Source: Pontimonas salivibrio
Lineage (GTDB): Bacteria > Actinomycetota > Actinomycetes > Actinomycetales > Microbacteriaceae
NCBI RefSeq assembly: GCF_002950575.1
Contig: NZ_CP026923.1
Location: 124,001 to 188,000 of the forward strand
Reading direction: 5' to 3'
DNA length: 64,000 bases
Part shown: positions 34,384 through 43,310 of the stretch, in pieces
How the letters are laid out: each line of letters opens with the position of its first letter
Numbering within the stretch: the stretch's first letter is position 1
Program-made: the position numbers and the translations under genes
The notes under the pieces: model-generated
Database searches by the model: none
What the model was told of the DNA's origin: nothing
The model's input: the letters and a program-made list of their open reading frames with translations, nothing else

Positions 34384-35882
34384 GCGGAAGCAACCCCACC
34401 AAGGCGGCTGAAACCCGCAGTGGCCCACCAAAAGATTTCCGCAGACGCCTCGTCTTTGGGGGCCTTTCGCTGATTCTTCTGGCCGGCATCCTCATCGGGT
34501 TTGCCAGCACAGCGATGGTTGTGAGGCAACTACTGACCGATCTTGATCGTGAGCTCATTTCGACGGCGAACCGTGTCGCGGCCTCACTCGAGCAAGACTC
34601 CGCCTTGTTTCCTGGTCCGCGTTCGCGACTTGAGCGACCAGGCTTCACTGTGGGGACCGTGATTGCGGTGGTCGGTCCTGAGCAAGCCCAAGGCGCTGTC
34701 ATCGATTCGGAGGGTGTCCTGCGCGCAATCGAGCCCTTGGCTTTGCGCCAACTCGTGGGAGAAGAGTTCACCCCGGGTGAGCCTTCAACATATTTTCTCG
34801 GTGGCGTTGTTCGTGAAACGAGACTTGTCGCCGTCGAGAGTGCCGGTGAGACGGACCTCGTTGTGGGCTTACAAATGACCAACATTAGAAAAACGATTGC
34901 CCAACTGCAGGGCGCCATTTTTGTGATCACTGCGCTGGTGATTGGGATTGCCGCGCTGTTGGGAATGTGGGCTTTGCGCGTGGGGCTGAGGCCGCTTGAT
35001 CGGATGCGACAAACCGCGCTCGAGGTTGCTGGCCAGCCGTTGGACCGTGGCCACGTCGACCTCAACCAACGGGTGCCGGCGGATCTGGCCAGGCCCGATC
35101 GAGAAATCGGCCAACTGGGCGTGGCACTTAATCAGATGTTGGACCACGTCGATGGTGCTCTGAAAGCGAGAGAACACTCCGAAAATGCTCTTCGCCAGTT
35201 TGTGTCTGATGCCAGTCACGAATTGCGCACACCGCTCGCGTCAATTAGGGGGTATTCAGAAATCACCCTCCGTCACGCGAAGGACCTTCCCGAAGATGTG
35301 GGTAGCTCGCTGCAGCGAATCGAATCCGAATCGATTCGGATGACGGGATTGGTCGAAGACCTTCTCTTGTTGGCCCGCCTTGATGAAGGGGCCAGCTTCC
35401 CGAAAGAAGCACTGGACCTCTCCCTCGTAGCGGGGGATGTGGTGAGTGATGCGATTGCGAGAGCTCCCGGTCACCACTGGGAGCTGGACTCTCCCGACTA
35501 CCCCGTAATGGTGTGGGCGAATAAGAACCAACTCTTCCAAGTACTCACCAATCTTGTCCAAAACGCCAGGGTCCACACCCCGGAGGGCACGACCGTCAAA
35601 GTCTCACTAGAGGTGGGCGATGAGCACGCCGTGGTCGATGTCATTGATGATGGCCCGGGGATTGAACCGGACATGATCGGTCAGCTTTTTGAGCGCTTCA
35701 GGCGCGGTGATTTTGGACGCTCGAGAAAAACCGGAAGCACCGGTTTGGGCCTCGCCATTGTGAAGACCATTACCGACGCCTGTGGCGGTTCAGTCGATGT
35801 CTGGTCAGAACCAGGGCGCACCCAATTTCGTGTTCAACTCCCCCTCTTTCGTGGGGATCTGGAGGGACACCACGGGGACTGA
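34380..35882 (+). CDS. Sensor histidine kinase (PhoR-like)
   Basis: A 500-residue membrane kinase. TM1 is near residues 25-45 (LSLILLAGILIGFASTAMV), followed by an extracytoplasmic domain of about 130 residues. TM2 is AIFVITALVIGIAALLGMW, followed by HAMP. HisKA has the phospho-acceptor His in FVSDASHELRTPLASIRGY. The ATPase boxes are N (LTNLVQNARVHTPEG), G1 (DDGPGIEPDM) and G2 (GSTGLGLAIVKTI). It is the cognate partner of the regulator it overlaps by 4 bases. Confidence 0.9.
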   Translation: MSGSNPTKAAETRSGPPKDFRRRLVFGGLSLILLAGILIGFASTAMVVRQLLTDLDRELISTANRVAASLEQDSALFPGPRSRLERPGFTVGTVIAVVGPEQAQGAVIDSEGVLRAIEPLALRQLVGEEFTPGEPSTYFLGGVVRETRLVAVESAGETDLVVGLQMTNIRKTIAQLQGAIFVITALVIGIAALLGMWALRVGLRPLDRMRQTALEVAGQPLDRGHVDLNQRVPADLARPDREIGQLGVALNQMLDHVDGALKAREHSENALRQFVSDASHELRTPLASIRGYSEITLRHAKDLPEDVGSSLQRIESESIRMTGLVEDLLLLARLDEGASFPKEALDLSLVAGDVVSDAIARAPGHHWELDSPDYPVMVWANKNQLFQVLTNLVQNARVHTPEGTTVKVSLEVGDEHAVVDVIDDGPGIEPDMIGQLFERFRRGDFGRSRKTGSTGLGLAIVKTITDACGGSVDVWSEPGRTQFRVQLPLFRGDLEGHHGD

Positions 35883-35982
35883 CTTTTGTCCACCGCGTCG
35901 CCCACCGCCTTGGTTTGCCCAGAGTGACTCATGACGGCCCGCCGCAACTGGTGTCACCCGGAAAGTAGCCCCGGGGGTTGCT

Positions 35983-36255
35983 GTGGACGAAGCCGATATC
36001 GAGCGAGTTCTTGAGAGTGTGAACCGAGCCCGGGAACAGGTGGGCAGAGCGGTGGTCGACGCGCGCAACCTTCCTGAGACCCCCCACTGGCGGGGGTCGT
36101 CACACACTCTTGCCGCATCGCAGCAAGACAGTCTTCTGCTGGAGCTACAGGCCCTGCAACAAGAATTTGGGGAACTGTCCTATCGATGTCAACAAGACCT
36201 TCAGCGCCTTCGAAGACACCGTGATCAGGAGGGCCTGGCGGGAGGTGCGTGGTGA
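35983..36255 (+). CDS. Small helical protein paired with an alpha/beta-hydrolase
   Basis: A 90-residue, hydrophilic, predicted all-helical protein (MDEADIERVLESVNRAREQVG; LLLELQALQQEFGELSYRCQQD). Size and helicity recall WXG100/ESX-like partners, but no WXG motif is present; a TPHWRG segment occupies the middle. The GTG start at 35983 lies 100 bases after the kinase gene. It overlaps the hydrolase gene by 4 bases, so the two products are probably made together. Family not recognised. Confidence 0.5.
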   Translation: MDEADIERVLESVNRAREQVGRAVVDARNLPETPHWRGSSHTLAASQQDSLLLELQALQQEFGELSYRCQQDLQRLRRHRDQEGLAGGAW

Positions 36256-37403
36256 GTACTTTGGTAATTACCTCCCCAGGCGGCCACCAGGTGGCCACCG
36301 AAGAAATCTTGGTGGTCAGTCAAGGCCTGGACTCGATCGGTTCCGTGTTGGCCGATGTCGAGCAAATCGTCAATCACCCGGGGTCGTCGTATCGGCCTGA
36401 CGGCTACCAGGTGACGAGGGCCCGACTGTCGTGCGCCGTCGATGATGTGTCGTGGTTGCGCAGATCACTTGTCGCCTACACCCAACAGGTTGCTGAGCAG
36501 GAGCGTTGGCGCACCACCCTGTGGGATTCGACCCGCGACCATTTTGGTCGCGCACTGGTCTGGTCACTGCTTGGTCAAGCCGGTGTGCGAGGCGGTGCGC
36601 CTGGTGCCACCCTCGATGACGCGGCACAGGCGCTACGCAGTCTCGATCAGCCCTACCATCCGGTGGTATCGACCTGGGAAGTGGACCGCCAAGAGGGGGT
36701 GGGGATTTCTCGGGGAGTAGCTGAGCGGATTGCCCGAATTCCTGAAGGCTCCAACCCGGTGCGCATTGAGCGCTACACAATTGCCGATGGTTCTTCCCAC
36801 GCGGAAGTGTTCGTATCGGGAACAAGGACGTGGAGTCTTGAGGAGAACACTGACCCTTTTGACATGCGCTCCAACCTGGCGTTGGTGGCGGGGGCTCCCG
36901 CAGCAGCCACCATGGTGACGGAGCGGGCGATGCGCCAGGCGGGGGTGAAACCAGGCGATCGGGTGGTCTTTGTGGGACATTCGCAGGGCGGAGCAGTCGC
37001 GGCAACCTTGGCCGAATCGGGACGCTATGACACCAAGGGCTTGATCACTATTGGGGCGCCGGTTGGATCCCAACCCGCCGGCGGTGATTACCCGGCGCTT
37101 CGCATTCAACACCGCGACGACCTGGTCGTCGATTTGGCGGGTCAGCCACTCGCCGGCGGGCACACTGTGGTGGAAACTGACAGTGGTGCAGTGACGGGCG
37201 ATGTGGCCGGTGCTCATTCCCGTGACCGTTATTTTCAGACGGCTACCCGAATTGACCAGTCCGAGGCGGAGCTGTTGTCCCAGTGGGCTGACGATTTACC
37301 CGCTGCAGCACGAGGCCAGGCTCGTTGGTTTGAAGCCCGTCAAGACCTCAGCCTTCAAGAGCTCAGCGGCGGCGAAGCAGCGGGCGAAAAAACAACCCAA
37401 TAA
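36252..37403 (+). CDS. Alpha/beta-hydrolase with helical N-terminal domain
   Basis: 383 residues. The N-terminal ~150 residues are helical, and the C-terminal half is an alpha/beta hydrolase. The nucleophile elbow is VVFVGHSQGGAVAATLAES (Ser in GHSQG), followed by GLITIGAPVGSQ and a possible catalytic Asp/His pair in RIQHRDDLV and VAGAHSRDRYF. Lipase, esterase or PGAP1-like deacylase activity is possible; the substrate is unknown. There is no signal peptide, so export, if any, is by another route. It overlaps the 90-residue gene by GTGA and the convergent holin-type gene by 41 bases. Confidence 0.65.
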   Translation: MSTLVITSPGGHQVATEEILVVSQGLDSIGSVLADVEQIVNHPGSSYRPDGYQVTRARLSCAVDDVSWLRRSLVAYTQQVAEQERWRTTLWDSTRDHFGRALVWSLLGQAGVRGGAPGATLDDAAQALRSLDQPYHPVVSTWEVDRQEGVGISRGVAERIARIPEGSNPVRIERYTIADGSSHAEVFVSGTRTWSLEENTDPFDMRSNLALVAGAPAAATMVTERAMRQAGVKPGDRVVFVGHSQGGAVAATLAESGRYDTKGLITIGAPVGSQPAGGDYPALRIQHRDDLVVDLAGQPLAGGHTVVETDSGAVTGDVAGAHSRDRYFQTATRIDQSEAELLSQWADDLPAAARGQARWFEARQDLSLQELSGGEAAGEKTTQ

Positions 37404-37782
37404 TCCAACTGGTGATGCTCAATACCAGCGCGCCAAGAACTCCCGTCCACAGGTCGTCGACAAAGAGTCCAAAACCAATCCACTGGGAAAACTGGTGGAC
37501 GATCAACAGCATGAGCCCGTTGACCAGCAGGGCGATCAGTCCGAGGGTGAGTATGTAGAGGGGGAAAGCGACAATTCTGATGGTGTTGCCCACGATGGCA
37601 TTAATGACACCAAACACCATGGCGACCAGCAGGTAGGTGAGAGCCGTCTCCATACTCGGGGCGCCAATAAAGATTTCCGTTTCGGATTCAGAGTAGGAAG
37701 TCATCTCTAAGCCGGGAACGGCCCAGACGGCAACTCCCAACGCGAGCGCTGTGACGAGGGTGCGCATGACAAATCTCAACAT
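37363..37782 (-). CDS. Phage-holin-family (superfamily IV) membrane protein
   Basis: A 139-residue protein with four membrane helices: an N-terminal one (TLVTALALGVAVWAVPGL), a central pair (ALTYLLVAMVFGVINAIVG; FPLYILTLGLIALLVNGLMLL) and a C-terminal one (WTGVLGALVLSITSWIIGLFF). The N-A-I-V-x4-R segment and overall pattern match the actinobacterial four-TMS holin (YvlD-like) family. These are chromosomal genes of unknown role and do not indicate a prophage. It overlaps the convergent hydrolase by 41 bases. ATG at 37767 is an alternative start. Confidence 0.75.
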   Translation of the reverse strand: MLRFVMRTLVTALALGVAVWAVPGLEMTSYSESETEIFIGAPSMETALTYLLVAMVFGVINAIVGNTIRIVAFPLYILTLGLIALLVNGLMLLIVHQFSQWIGFGLFVDDLWTGVLGALVLSITSWIIGLFFRPLLRRR

Positions 37783-37914
37783 CCCTCCACTATGCCCTCC
37801 CTGCGGTCATTGACCAAAAGGATGCCCCTTGTGTGGCTAAGCCATGGAGAAAAAAGCATTCGATTGTGTCTGGTCTACGAGAACGACACCACAGCCCGCG
37901 GTTAGGCTAGGCGC

Positions 37915-39039
37915 ATGCCTCTCTCGAAGGACACCCTTTCCCTCCTCGCCCCTGATGGCAGTGTGGTGCAGGGTGAGGCCCACGATCGCTACTGGCACGT
38001 CATCGACGCGTTGGACGAACAAACACTCCAGTTGATGTATTCGACCATGGCCATCACCCGCGCGTTGGACTATGAAGCAGGGACGCTTCAACGCCAAGGT
38101 CAAATGGCGCTGTGGGTGCCGGCTATCGGCCAGGAGGCCTGCCAGGTCGGTTCTGCTCTGGCCAGTAAACCTCAAGACAGCATTTTTCCCGCCTACCGGG
38201 AACATTCGGTGGCGCGGCTGCGTGGGGTATCGATGCTACAAATCATTCGCATGCTTCGCGGGGTCACACACGGAGGCTGGGACCCGGAAACGCACAACAA
38301 TTTCCGCCTCTATACATTGGTGATTGGTTCTCACACCCTCCACGCCACCGGCTACGCGATGGGCATCTCGCTGGACGGAGATGTTGCCACCGGTGACCCC
38401 TCCCGCGATGAAGCCACCATGGTGTATTTCGGTGACGGGGCTACCAGCCAGGGCGATACCCACGAGGCAATGGTTTTTGCTCAGAGCTACCAGGCGCCTG
38501 TGCTGTTTTTCTTGCAAAACAACCACTGGGCCATTTCCACTCCGGTTCGAGTCCAGTCGCGAACACCGTTGTTCCACCGCGCTGCGGGTTATGGCTTGCC
38601 GAGCAAGCAAATTGACGGCAATGACGTGTTGATCAGTTACGCCGTGACCCAGCAGATGCTCGATGATGCTCGATCAGGTGCGGGTCCGCAATTTATTGAA
38701 GCGCTGACTTACCGAATTGGCGCTCACACCACCAGTGATGACCCGACGAAGTATCGCGACGACGACGAGTTAGCATTTTGGACCGCCCGCGACCCAATCG
38801 CCCGTTTTCGCGCCTATTTGGAGGGCAAAGGCACCCCCGGGTCATTTTTCACCGAGGTCGACCAGCAGGCAGCTGACGAGGTCAGCGACCTGCGAAAAGA
38901 CGTGTTGGCGCTCGAGCCACCACCGAGCACAAACATTTTCGCCCACGTGTATTCGGGTGAGCATAAACCCCTCGAGGCTCAGGCGGCGTGGTTGGAAGAA
39001 TTCGAAGGTTCGTTTGTGCAGAAGGGTGATGGCCAGTGA
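37915..39039 (+). CDS. 2-oxoacid dehydrogenase E1 component, alpha subunit
   Basis: A 374-residue thiamine-diphosphate enzyme subunit. The TPP motif starts YFGDGATSQGDTHEAM and ends FLQNNHWAIS (GDG...NN). IGQEACQVGSAL and FPAYREHSVARLRG are typical of E1-alpha, and YRIGAHTTSDDPTKYRDDDE includes the phosphorylation-loop region. Decarboxylates pyruvate or branched-chain 2-oxoacids. The E1-alpha/E1-beta/E2 arrangement in an actinobacterium, which normally uses homodimeric AceE for pyruvate, favours branched-chain substrates. GTGA overlap with the next gene. Confidence 0.88.
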   Translation: MPLSKDTLSLLAPDGSVVQGEAHDRYWHVIDALDEQTLQLMYSTMAITRALDYEAGTLQRQGQMALWVPAIGQEACQVGSALASKPQDSIFPAYREHSVARLRGVSMLQIIRMLRGVTHGGWDPETHNNFRLYTLVIGSHTLHATGYAMGISLDGDVATGDPSRDEATMVYFGDGATSQGDTHEAMVFAQSYQAPVLFFLQNNHWAISTPVRVQSRTPLFHRAAGYGLPSKQIDGNDVLISYAVTQQMLDDARSGAGPQFIEALTYRIGAHTTSDDPTKYRDDDELAFWTARDPIARFRAYLEGKGTPGSFFTEVDQQAADEVSDLRKDVLALEPPPSTNIFAHVYSGEHKPLEAQAAWLEEFEGSFVQKGDGQ

Positions 39040-40007
39040 ATCTGACAATGGCTAAAGCCTTAAACGACGGGTTGCGCCGGGCGATGAGCTCCGATGATTC
39101 TGTCTTAGTCCTGGGTGAAGAAGTAGGGCAACTGGGCGGTGTGTTCCGTATCACCGAGGGCCTCCTGGGGGAGTTTGGCCCACAGCGCGTGTTTGACACT
39201 CCTCTGGCCGAGTCGGGCATTATCGGCACCGCCATTGGCCTGGCCATGCGCGGCTATGTGCCAATTTGTGAAATCCAGTTTGACGGCTTTGTCTACCCGG
39301 GTTTCGACCAAATCACCTCGCAGCTTGCGAAGTTGACGTCGCGCTATGAGGGCACGCTTTCGATGCCGGTGATTATCCGTATTCCCTATGGGGGTCACAT
39401 TGGCGCGGTGGAGCACCACCAAGAAAGCCCGGAAGCGTATTTTGCTCACACCCCGGGGCTTCGAGTGGTCAGTCCAGCAACGCCCCATGACGCCTACTGG
39501 ATGATTCAAGAGGTGGCCAGCCAACCCGATCCGGTGATTTTCTTGGAACCGAAAAGTCGCTATTGGCACAAGGGTGAAGTCAATACCGATGATCCAGGGG
39601 TGGCGCTGCACGACGCGGTAGTCGTCAGGCCCGGTTCCGATGTGACCCTGATTGGTCACGGTGCAATGGTGACTACGTTGATGCAGGTTGCCGAGGTCGC
39701 CGAAGGCGAGGGAACCAGTGCGGAAGTCATTGACCTTCGAAGCCTCTCGCCTATTGACTGGGACGTGTTGGTCCGCTCCGCTCAGTCCACCGGTCGTGTC
39801 GTGGTCGCCCAGGAGGCTCCCGGTTTTGTGAGTGTGGGTAGTGAAATTGCTGCGACTTTGACCGAGCGGGCGTTTTATTCTTTGGAAGCACCGGTAATTC
39901 GGGTTTCTGGTTTTGATGCGCCTTTCCCACCGGCTCAACTCGAGTCGGTGTACCTGCCAAGCGTTGACCGCCTACTTGATGCGGTTGACCGGGCAATGGC
40001 GTACTAG
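39036..40007 (+). CDS. 2-oxoacid dehydrogenase E1 component, beta subunit
   Basis: 323 residues. The transketolase-like pyrimidine-binding domain has [16 protein letters not shown] and [35 protein letters not shown] and [19 protein letters not shown] follow, with a C-terminal domain holding [13 protein letters not shown]. It pairs with the preceding alpha subunit as an alpha2-beta2 E1. The start is GTG at 39036. A ribosome site GGAGG in the 17-base spacer leads to E2. Confidence 0.9.
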   Translation: MNLTMAKALNDGLRRAMSSDDSVLVLGEEVGQLGGVFRITEGLLGEFGPQRVFDTPLAESGIIGTAIGLAMRGYVPICEIQFDGFVYPGFDQITSQLAKLTSRYEGTLSMPVIIRIPYGGHIGAVEHHQESPEAYFAHTPGLRVVSPATPHDAYWMIQEVASQPDPVIFLEPKSRYWHKGEVNTDDPGVALHDAVVVRPGSDVTLIGHGAMVTTLMQVAEVAEGEGTSAEVIDLRSLSPIDWDVLVRSAQSTGRVVVAQEAPGFVSVGSEIAATLTERAFYSLEAPVIRVSGFDAPFPPAQLESVYLPSVDRLLDAVDRAMAY

Positions 40008-40024
40008 ATCTGTGGAGGTGTGAC

Positions 40025-41356
40025 ATGGCGCTGGTTTCTTACCCATTACCCGATGTTGGGGAGGGTCTCACCGAGGCCGAAATTGTCTCCTGGAAGGTGG
40101 CTCCCGGTGACCAGGTGAGCTTGAACCAGGTGGTCTGCGAGATTGAGACGGCCAAAAGCCTCGTCGAGTTGCCGTCACCTTTTGAAGGAACCGTCGAGGC
40201 GGTATTGGCGAAGGAGGGTGACACGGTTGCTGTGGGGGCAACAATTCTCACTATTCGGGATGCCTCTCCGGATGCTCCTGCTCCGGATCCGGTGGTCGCC
40301 GAGGTGAGTGAGGCCGTGAGCGACGTGGAATCCACGGTCGCTCACGATGAAGGCTCCGCTGAGCCGAAAAACTTGGTGGGTTATGGGGCGGCGTCCGATG
40401 AGAAGCCGACCCGCACCCGACGCTATGTCTCGGGAGAGAAACTGGCAGAGGCTGGTGCGGGGAAGTCTGAGGCGAGGGCACCCATTCAGGACAGTGTTCC
40501 GGTGCTGGCGAAACCTCCGGTGCGAAAACTCGCAAAGGAGCTCGAGGTGGACCTTGCTGAGGTGAGCCCGAGCGGTGTCGGTGGTGAGATTCTTCGAGAA
40601 GATGTCACACGTCACGCCGACCAGGCCAAAGTGTTTCGCAACCTGGATACCCCTGGTTGGCCAAGCGAGCGTGAAGAGCGGATTCCCGTCAAGGGCGTTC
40701 GTAAGGCCATTGCCAATGCGATGGTCACCAGTATGTTCAGTGCGCCGCACGTGTCAGTGTTTGTCGACGTCGACGCCACTCGCACCATGGAGTTTGTCAA
40801 GCGCCTGAAGGCGTCCCACGAGTTCGCGGGTATTCGTATTTCGCCGCTGCTGATCATGGTGAAGGCCATGATTTGGGCGGTTCAGCGAAACCCTTCCGTG
40901 AACAGCACCTGGACCGATGAAGAGATCATCGTCCACCACTTTGTGAATATGGGCATTGCTGCCGCGACACCCAGGGGTTTGATTGTGCCCAACATCAAGG
41001 ACGCTCACACCATGAGTTTGCGCGAGCTTGCTGCAGCCCTGGAGGCTTTGACGACCAAAGCCCGCGAGGGGAAAGCCACTGCGGAAGATATGGCGCAGGG
41101 GACCATCACGATTACCAACCTGGGGTCGTTTGGGGTGGATACGGGAACGCCGATTCTCAATCCCGGTGAGGTGTCGATTGTGGCGCTGGGGACGATTAAA
41201 CCTAAGCCGTGGGTGGTTGATGGTGAGGTGCTGCCGCGGATGGTCACCACAGTCGCGGCCAGTTTCGACCATCGAGTGGTCGATGGCGATGTGGCGAGCC
41301 GTTTTGTCGCGGATGTGGCCAGTGTGATGGAGGAGCCCGCCCTCCTCCTCGATTAG
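40025..41356 (+). CDS. 2-oxoacid dehydrogenase E2 (dihydrolipoamide acyltransferase)
   Basis: 443 residues in the usual order. One lipoyl domain (residues 3-78) carries the lipoylated Lys in [16 protein letters not shown]. It is followed by a flexible acidic linker, then an E3/E1-binding domain near residues 160-195 ([19 protein letters not shown]). The catalytic domain has [36 protein letters not shown] and the active site FDHRVVDGD. No E3 (lipoamide dehydrogenase) gene follows, so E3 must come from elsewhere. Acyl group not determinable; branched-chain is favoured from context. Confidence 0.9.
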   Translation: MALVSYPLPDVGEGLTEAEIVSWKVAPGDQVSLNQVVCEIETAKSLVELPSPFEGTVEAVLAKEGDTVAVGATILTIRDASPDAPAPDPVVAEVSEAVSDVESTVAHDEGSAEPKNLVGYGAASDEKPTRTRRYVSGEKLAEAGAGKSEARAPIQDSVPVLAKPPVRKLAKELEVDLAEVSPSGVGGEILREDVTRHADQAKVFRNLDTPGWPSEREERIPVKGVRKAIANAMVTSMFSAPHVSVFVDVDATRTMEFVKRLKASHEFAGIRISPLLIMVKAMIWAVQRNPSVNSTWTDEEIIVHHFVNMGIAAATPRGLIVPNIKDAHTMSLRELAAALEALTTKAREGKATAEDMAQGTITITNLGSFGVDTGTPILNPGEVSIVALGTIKPKPWVVDGEVLPRMVTTVAASFDHRVVDGDVASRFVADVASVMEEPALLLD

Positions 41357-41361
41357 CCTTA

Positions 41362-41389
41362 TTGACAATGATTCTCAATATCGTGTAAC
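41362..41389 (+). promoter_or_regulatory. Zur box overlapping the znuA promoter
   Basis: TTGACAATGATTCTCAA (41362-41378) is a 17-base near-perfect palindrome: the arms TTGA-x-AAT and ATT-x-TCAA match with one mismatched pair. It fits the actinobacterial Zur-box pattern. It contains the -35 TTGACA (41362-41367); a -10 TGTAAC lies 16 bases later (41384-41389). Zur bound with zinc would block polymerase. The predicted start, around 41396, is only a few bases from the ATG, so the mRNA is probably leaderless. Confidence 0.8.
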
Positions 41390-41398
41390 GTCACGGTT

Positions 41399-42460
41399 AT
41401 GAAAACATCAACCCTTATTGCTTTGGCCGCAGTATCGGCACTCTCTCTCGCGGGTTGCACCGCAGAAGAAGGCCCAGCCGCCAACGAAAACACCGAGACA
41501 GAAACGGCGCCTAGCGCATCGCCCGAGACCACTACCCTCTCAGTGACCACCACTGTGCTGGGCAGCGTCGTCGAACAGATGGTGGCCTGTGTGGATGACC
41601 CCGCCTACCAGGTGGAAGTGTTAATGCCACTGGGCGTTGACCCCCACGACTACCAGCCCTCCTCTGCACAACTGGCGACCATTGCCCAATCTGGAGTAGT
41701 CATCGCCAACGGCTTGACCCTCGAAGAAAGCCTCGTGGGCCCGCTGGAAGAACTCGAAGCAGAAGGGGGTGTCGTCTACCGGTTAGCGGAAATGGCCGAC
41801 CCTCTGCCGTTTGCGGAGGACGATCACGCTGAGGACGAGCATGACAGTCACGACGATCACGCTGAAGATGAGCACAGCGAAGAAAACCATGCAGAAGAAG
41901 AAGGCGCAGACGCGCATGATGGTCACGACCACGGTGAATTTGACCCACACTTCTGGCTCGACATGGAACGGGTGGCGCAAGCCACTGAACTACTCGGTGG
42001 CGAACTCCAGGCCACCGTGGGGGCAACCTTTGAGCAGTGCGGAGTGGAAGTGGCCCAATCCATTCGAGATGCTGAAGCAGAAGTGATTGACACCCTGTCG
42101 GTCATCGCCGAGGAGGACCGTGTCCTGGTGACCGACCACGAAGTGATGGGTTACTTCGCTGAGCGTTACAACTTCGACATCGCCGGCGTACTCATTGAAG
42201 GGGGCAGCACACTTGCCGAGCCAAGCTCGCAAGAACTGGCCGCCCTGATCTCAGAAATCGAAGCCCGAGGGCTCACCACACTGTTTGGTAACTACCACGT
42301 GCCCTCCGATCTGCTGGACTCCATTGCCGCGGAAAGCGGCGACGTCCAAGTAGTGCCCCTCTACCTGGGCAGTATCGGGGAGCCAGAGAGCGAATTTGGC
42401 ACCTACCAGGACATGATGCGAGCGAATGCTCGCGCAATGGCCAACGCCCTGGGAAGCTAG
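41399..42460 (+). CDS. znuA: Zinc ABC transporter substrate-binding lipoprotein
   Basis: A 353-residue cluster A-I metal-binding protein. The signal peptide ends in the lipobox SLAGC (lipid-anchored Cys20). The GVDPHDYQPSS His ligand region is followed by an acidic, His-rich loop (about residues 140-180, many D/E-H repeats) typical of zinc rather than manganese binders. DPHFWLDM and VTDHEVMGYFAERY supply further ligands. It is the first gene of znuABC-zur and is controlled by the Zur box just upstream. No Shine-Dalgarno precedes the ATG, consistent with a leaderless message. Confidence 0.9.
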   Translation: MKTSTLIALAAVSALSLAGCTAEEGPAANENTETETAPSASPETTTLSVTTTVLGSVVEQMVACVDDPAYQVEVLMPLGVDPHDYQPSSAQLATIAQSGVVIANGLTLEESLVGPLEELEAEGGVVYRLAEMADPLPFAEDDHAEDEHDSHDDHAEDEHSEENHAEEEGADAHDGHDHGEFDPHFWLDMERVAQATELLGGELQATVGATFEQCGVEVAQSIRDAEAEVIDTLSVIAEEDRVLVTDHEVMGYFAERYNFDIAGVLIEGGSTLAEPSSQELAALISEIEARGLTTLFGNYHVPSDLLDSIAAESGDVQVVPLYLGSIGEPESEFGTYQDMMRANARAMANALGS

Positions 42461-42464
42461 GGGT

Positions 42465-43310
42465 GTGGATTGGCTGTTAGAACCCTTTAGCTTCGGCTTT
42501 CAGCAGCGCGCCCTCATCGGGGGCGCGCTTGCTGCGTTGATGGCCTCCACGGTCGGAACCTGGCTGGTCCTGCGAGGGATGAGTTTCTTTGGGGACGCTT
42601 TCGTGCACGGTGTTGTTCCCGGTGTGGCGGCGGCGTTCGTGTTGGGCCAAAGCCCACTACTGGGTGCGGCGCTCGCGGCCATCGTGATGGTGGTCGCCAT
42701 CGAATGGGTTCAGCGGCGCACCCCACTGGGTGTTGATACGTCTATTGGTTTGTTGTTTGTCGGAATGCTGGCACTCGGTGTGGTGATCCTGTCGAGACTC
42801 GATTCCTATGCCGGCTCTCTCACCAGCATCCTCTTCGGTGACGCCCTGGGCGTCTCCTGGTCGGACATCACTGGACAACTCGTGTTGTTGGCGATTGTGC
42901 TGATTGTGTCTCTTCTGTTGTACCGGCCGCTGGTGGTCTTGAGTGTGAATCGAGACAAAGCGCACTTACTCGGACTCCACCCTCGAACCACACACGCAAT
43001 CCTGCTGGCCCTCATCGCATTAGCCATCATCGGTAGTTACCAGTCGGTGGGAACACTTCTGGTCCTTGGCTTGCTCATTGGACCACCCGCTGTGGCCAGC
43101 CTCCTCGTGCGCACCATTCCCCGGCTCATGGTCGTGGCGGCGCTGATTGGTGTCGGATCCGTATGGCTTGGGCTGACGCTCAGCTTCTACTTGGGTACTG
43201 CTGGTTCCGCCACCATGGCACTCATCCCCGTTGTCCTGTTTTTCCTCGTGATGGGGGTTCGCGAACTGATGGGTCTGATCAGAACCCCCCGGGTGGAGGC
43301 CAGCGTATGA
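42465..43310 (+). CDS. znuB: Zinc ABC transporter permease
   Basis: A 281-residue ABC-3 family permease with about eight membrane segments. The family signature is seen in GTWLVLRGMSFFGDAFVHGVVPGVAAA and LLGLHPRTTHAILLALIALAIIGSYQSVGTLLVLGLLIGP. The start is GTG at 42465 (MDWLLEPFSFGFQQRA), 4 bases after znuA with AGGGG upstream; longer upstream frames read into znuA. ATGA overlap with znuC. Confidence 0.9.
   Translation: MDWLLEPFSFGFQQRALIGGALAALMASTVGTWLVLRGMSFFGDAFVHGVVPGVAAAFVLGQSPLLGAALAAIVMVVAIEWVQRRTPLGVDTSIGLLFVGMLALGVVILSRLDSYAGSLTSILFGDALGVSWSDITGQLVLLAIVLIVSLLLYRPLVVLSVNRDKAHLLGLHPRTTHAILLALIALAIIGSYQSVGTLLVLGLLIGPPAVASLLVRTIPRLMVVAALIGVGSVWLGLTLSFYLGTAGSATMALIPVVLFFLVMGVRELMGLIRTPRVEASV

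Noticed and set aside
37363-37782. Holin-family gene as a sign of prophage
   Set aside because: This four-helix family is chromosomal in many actinobacteria, and no integrase, capsid, tail or lysis gene is nearby.
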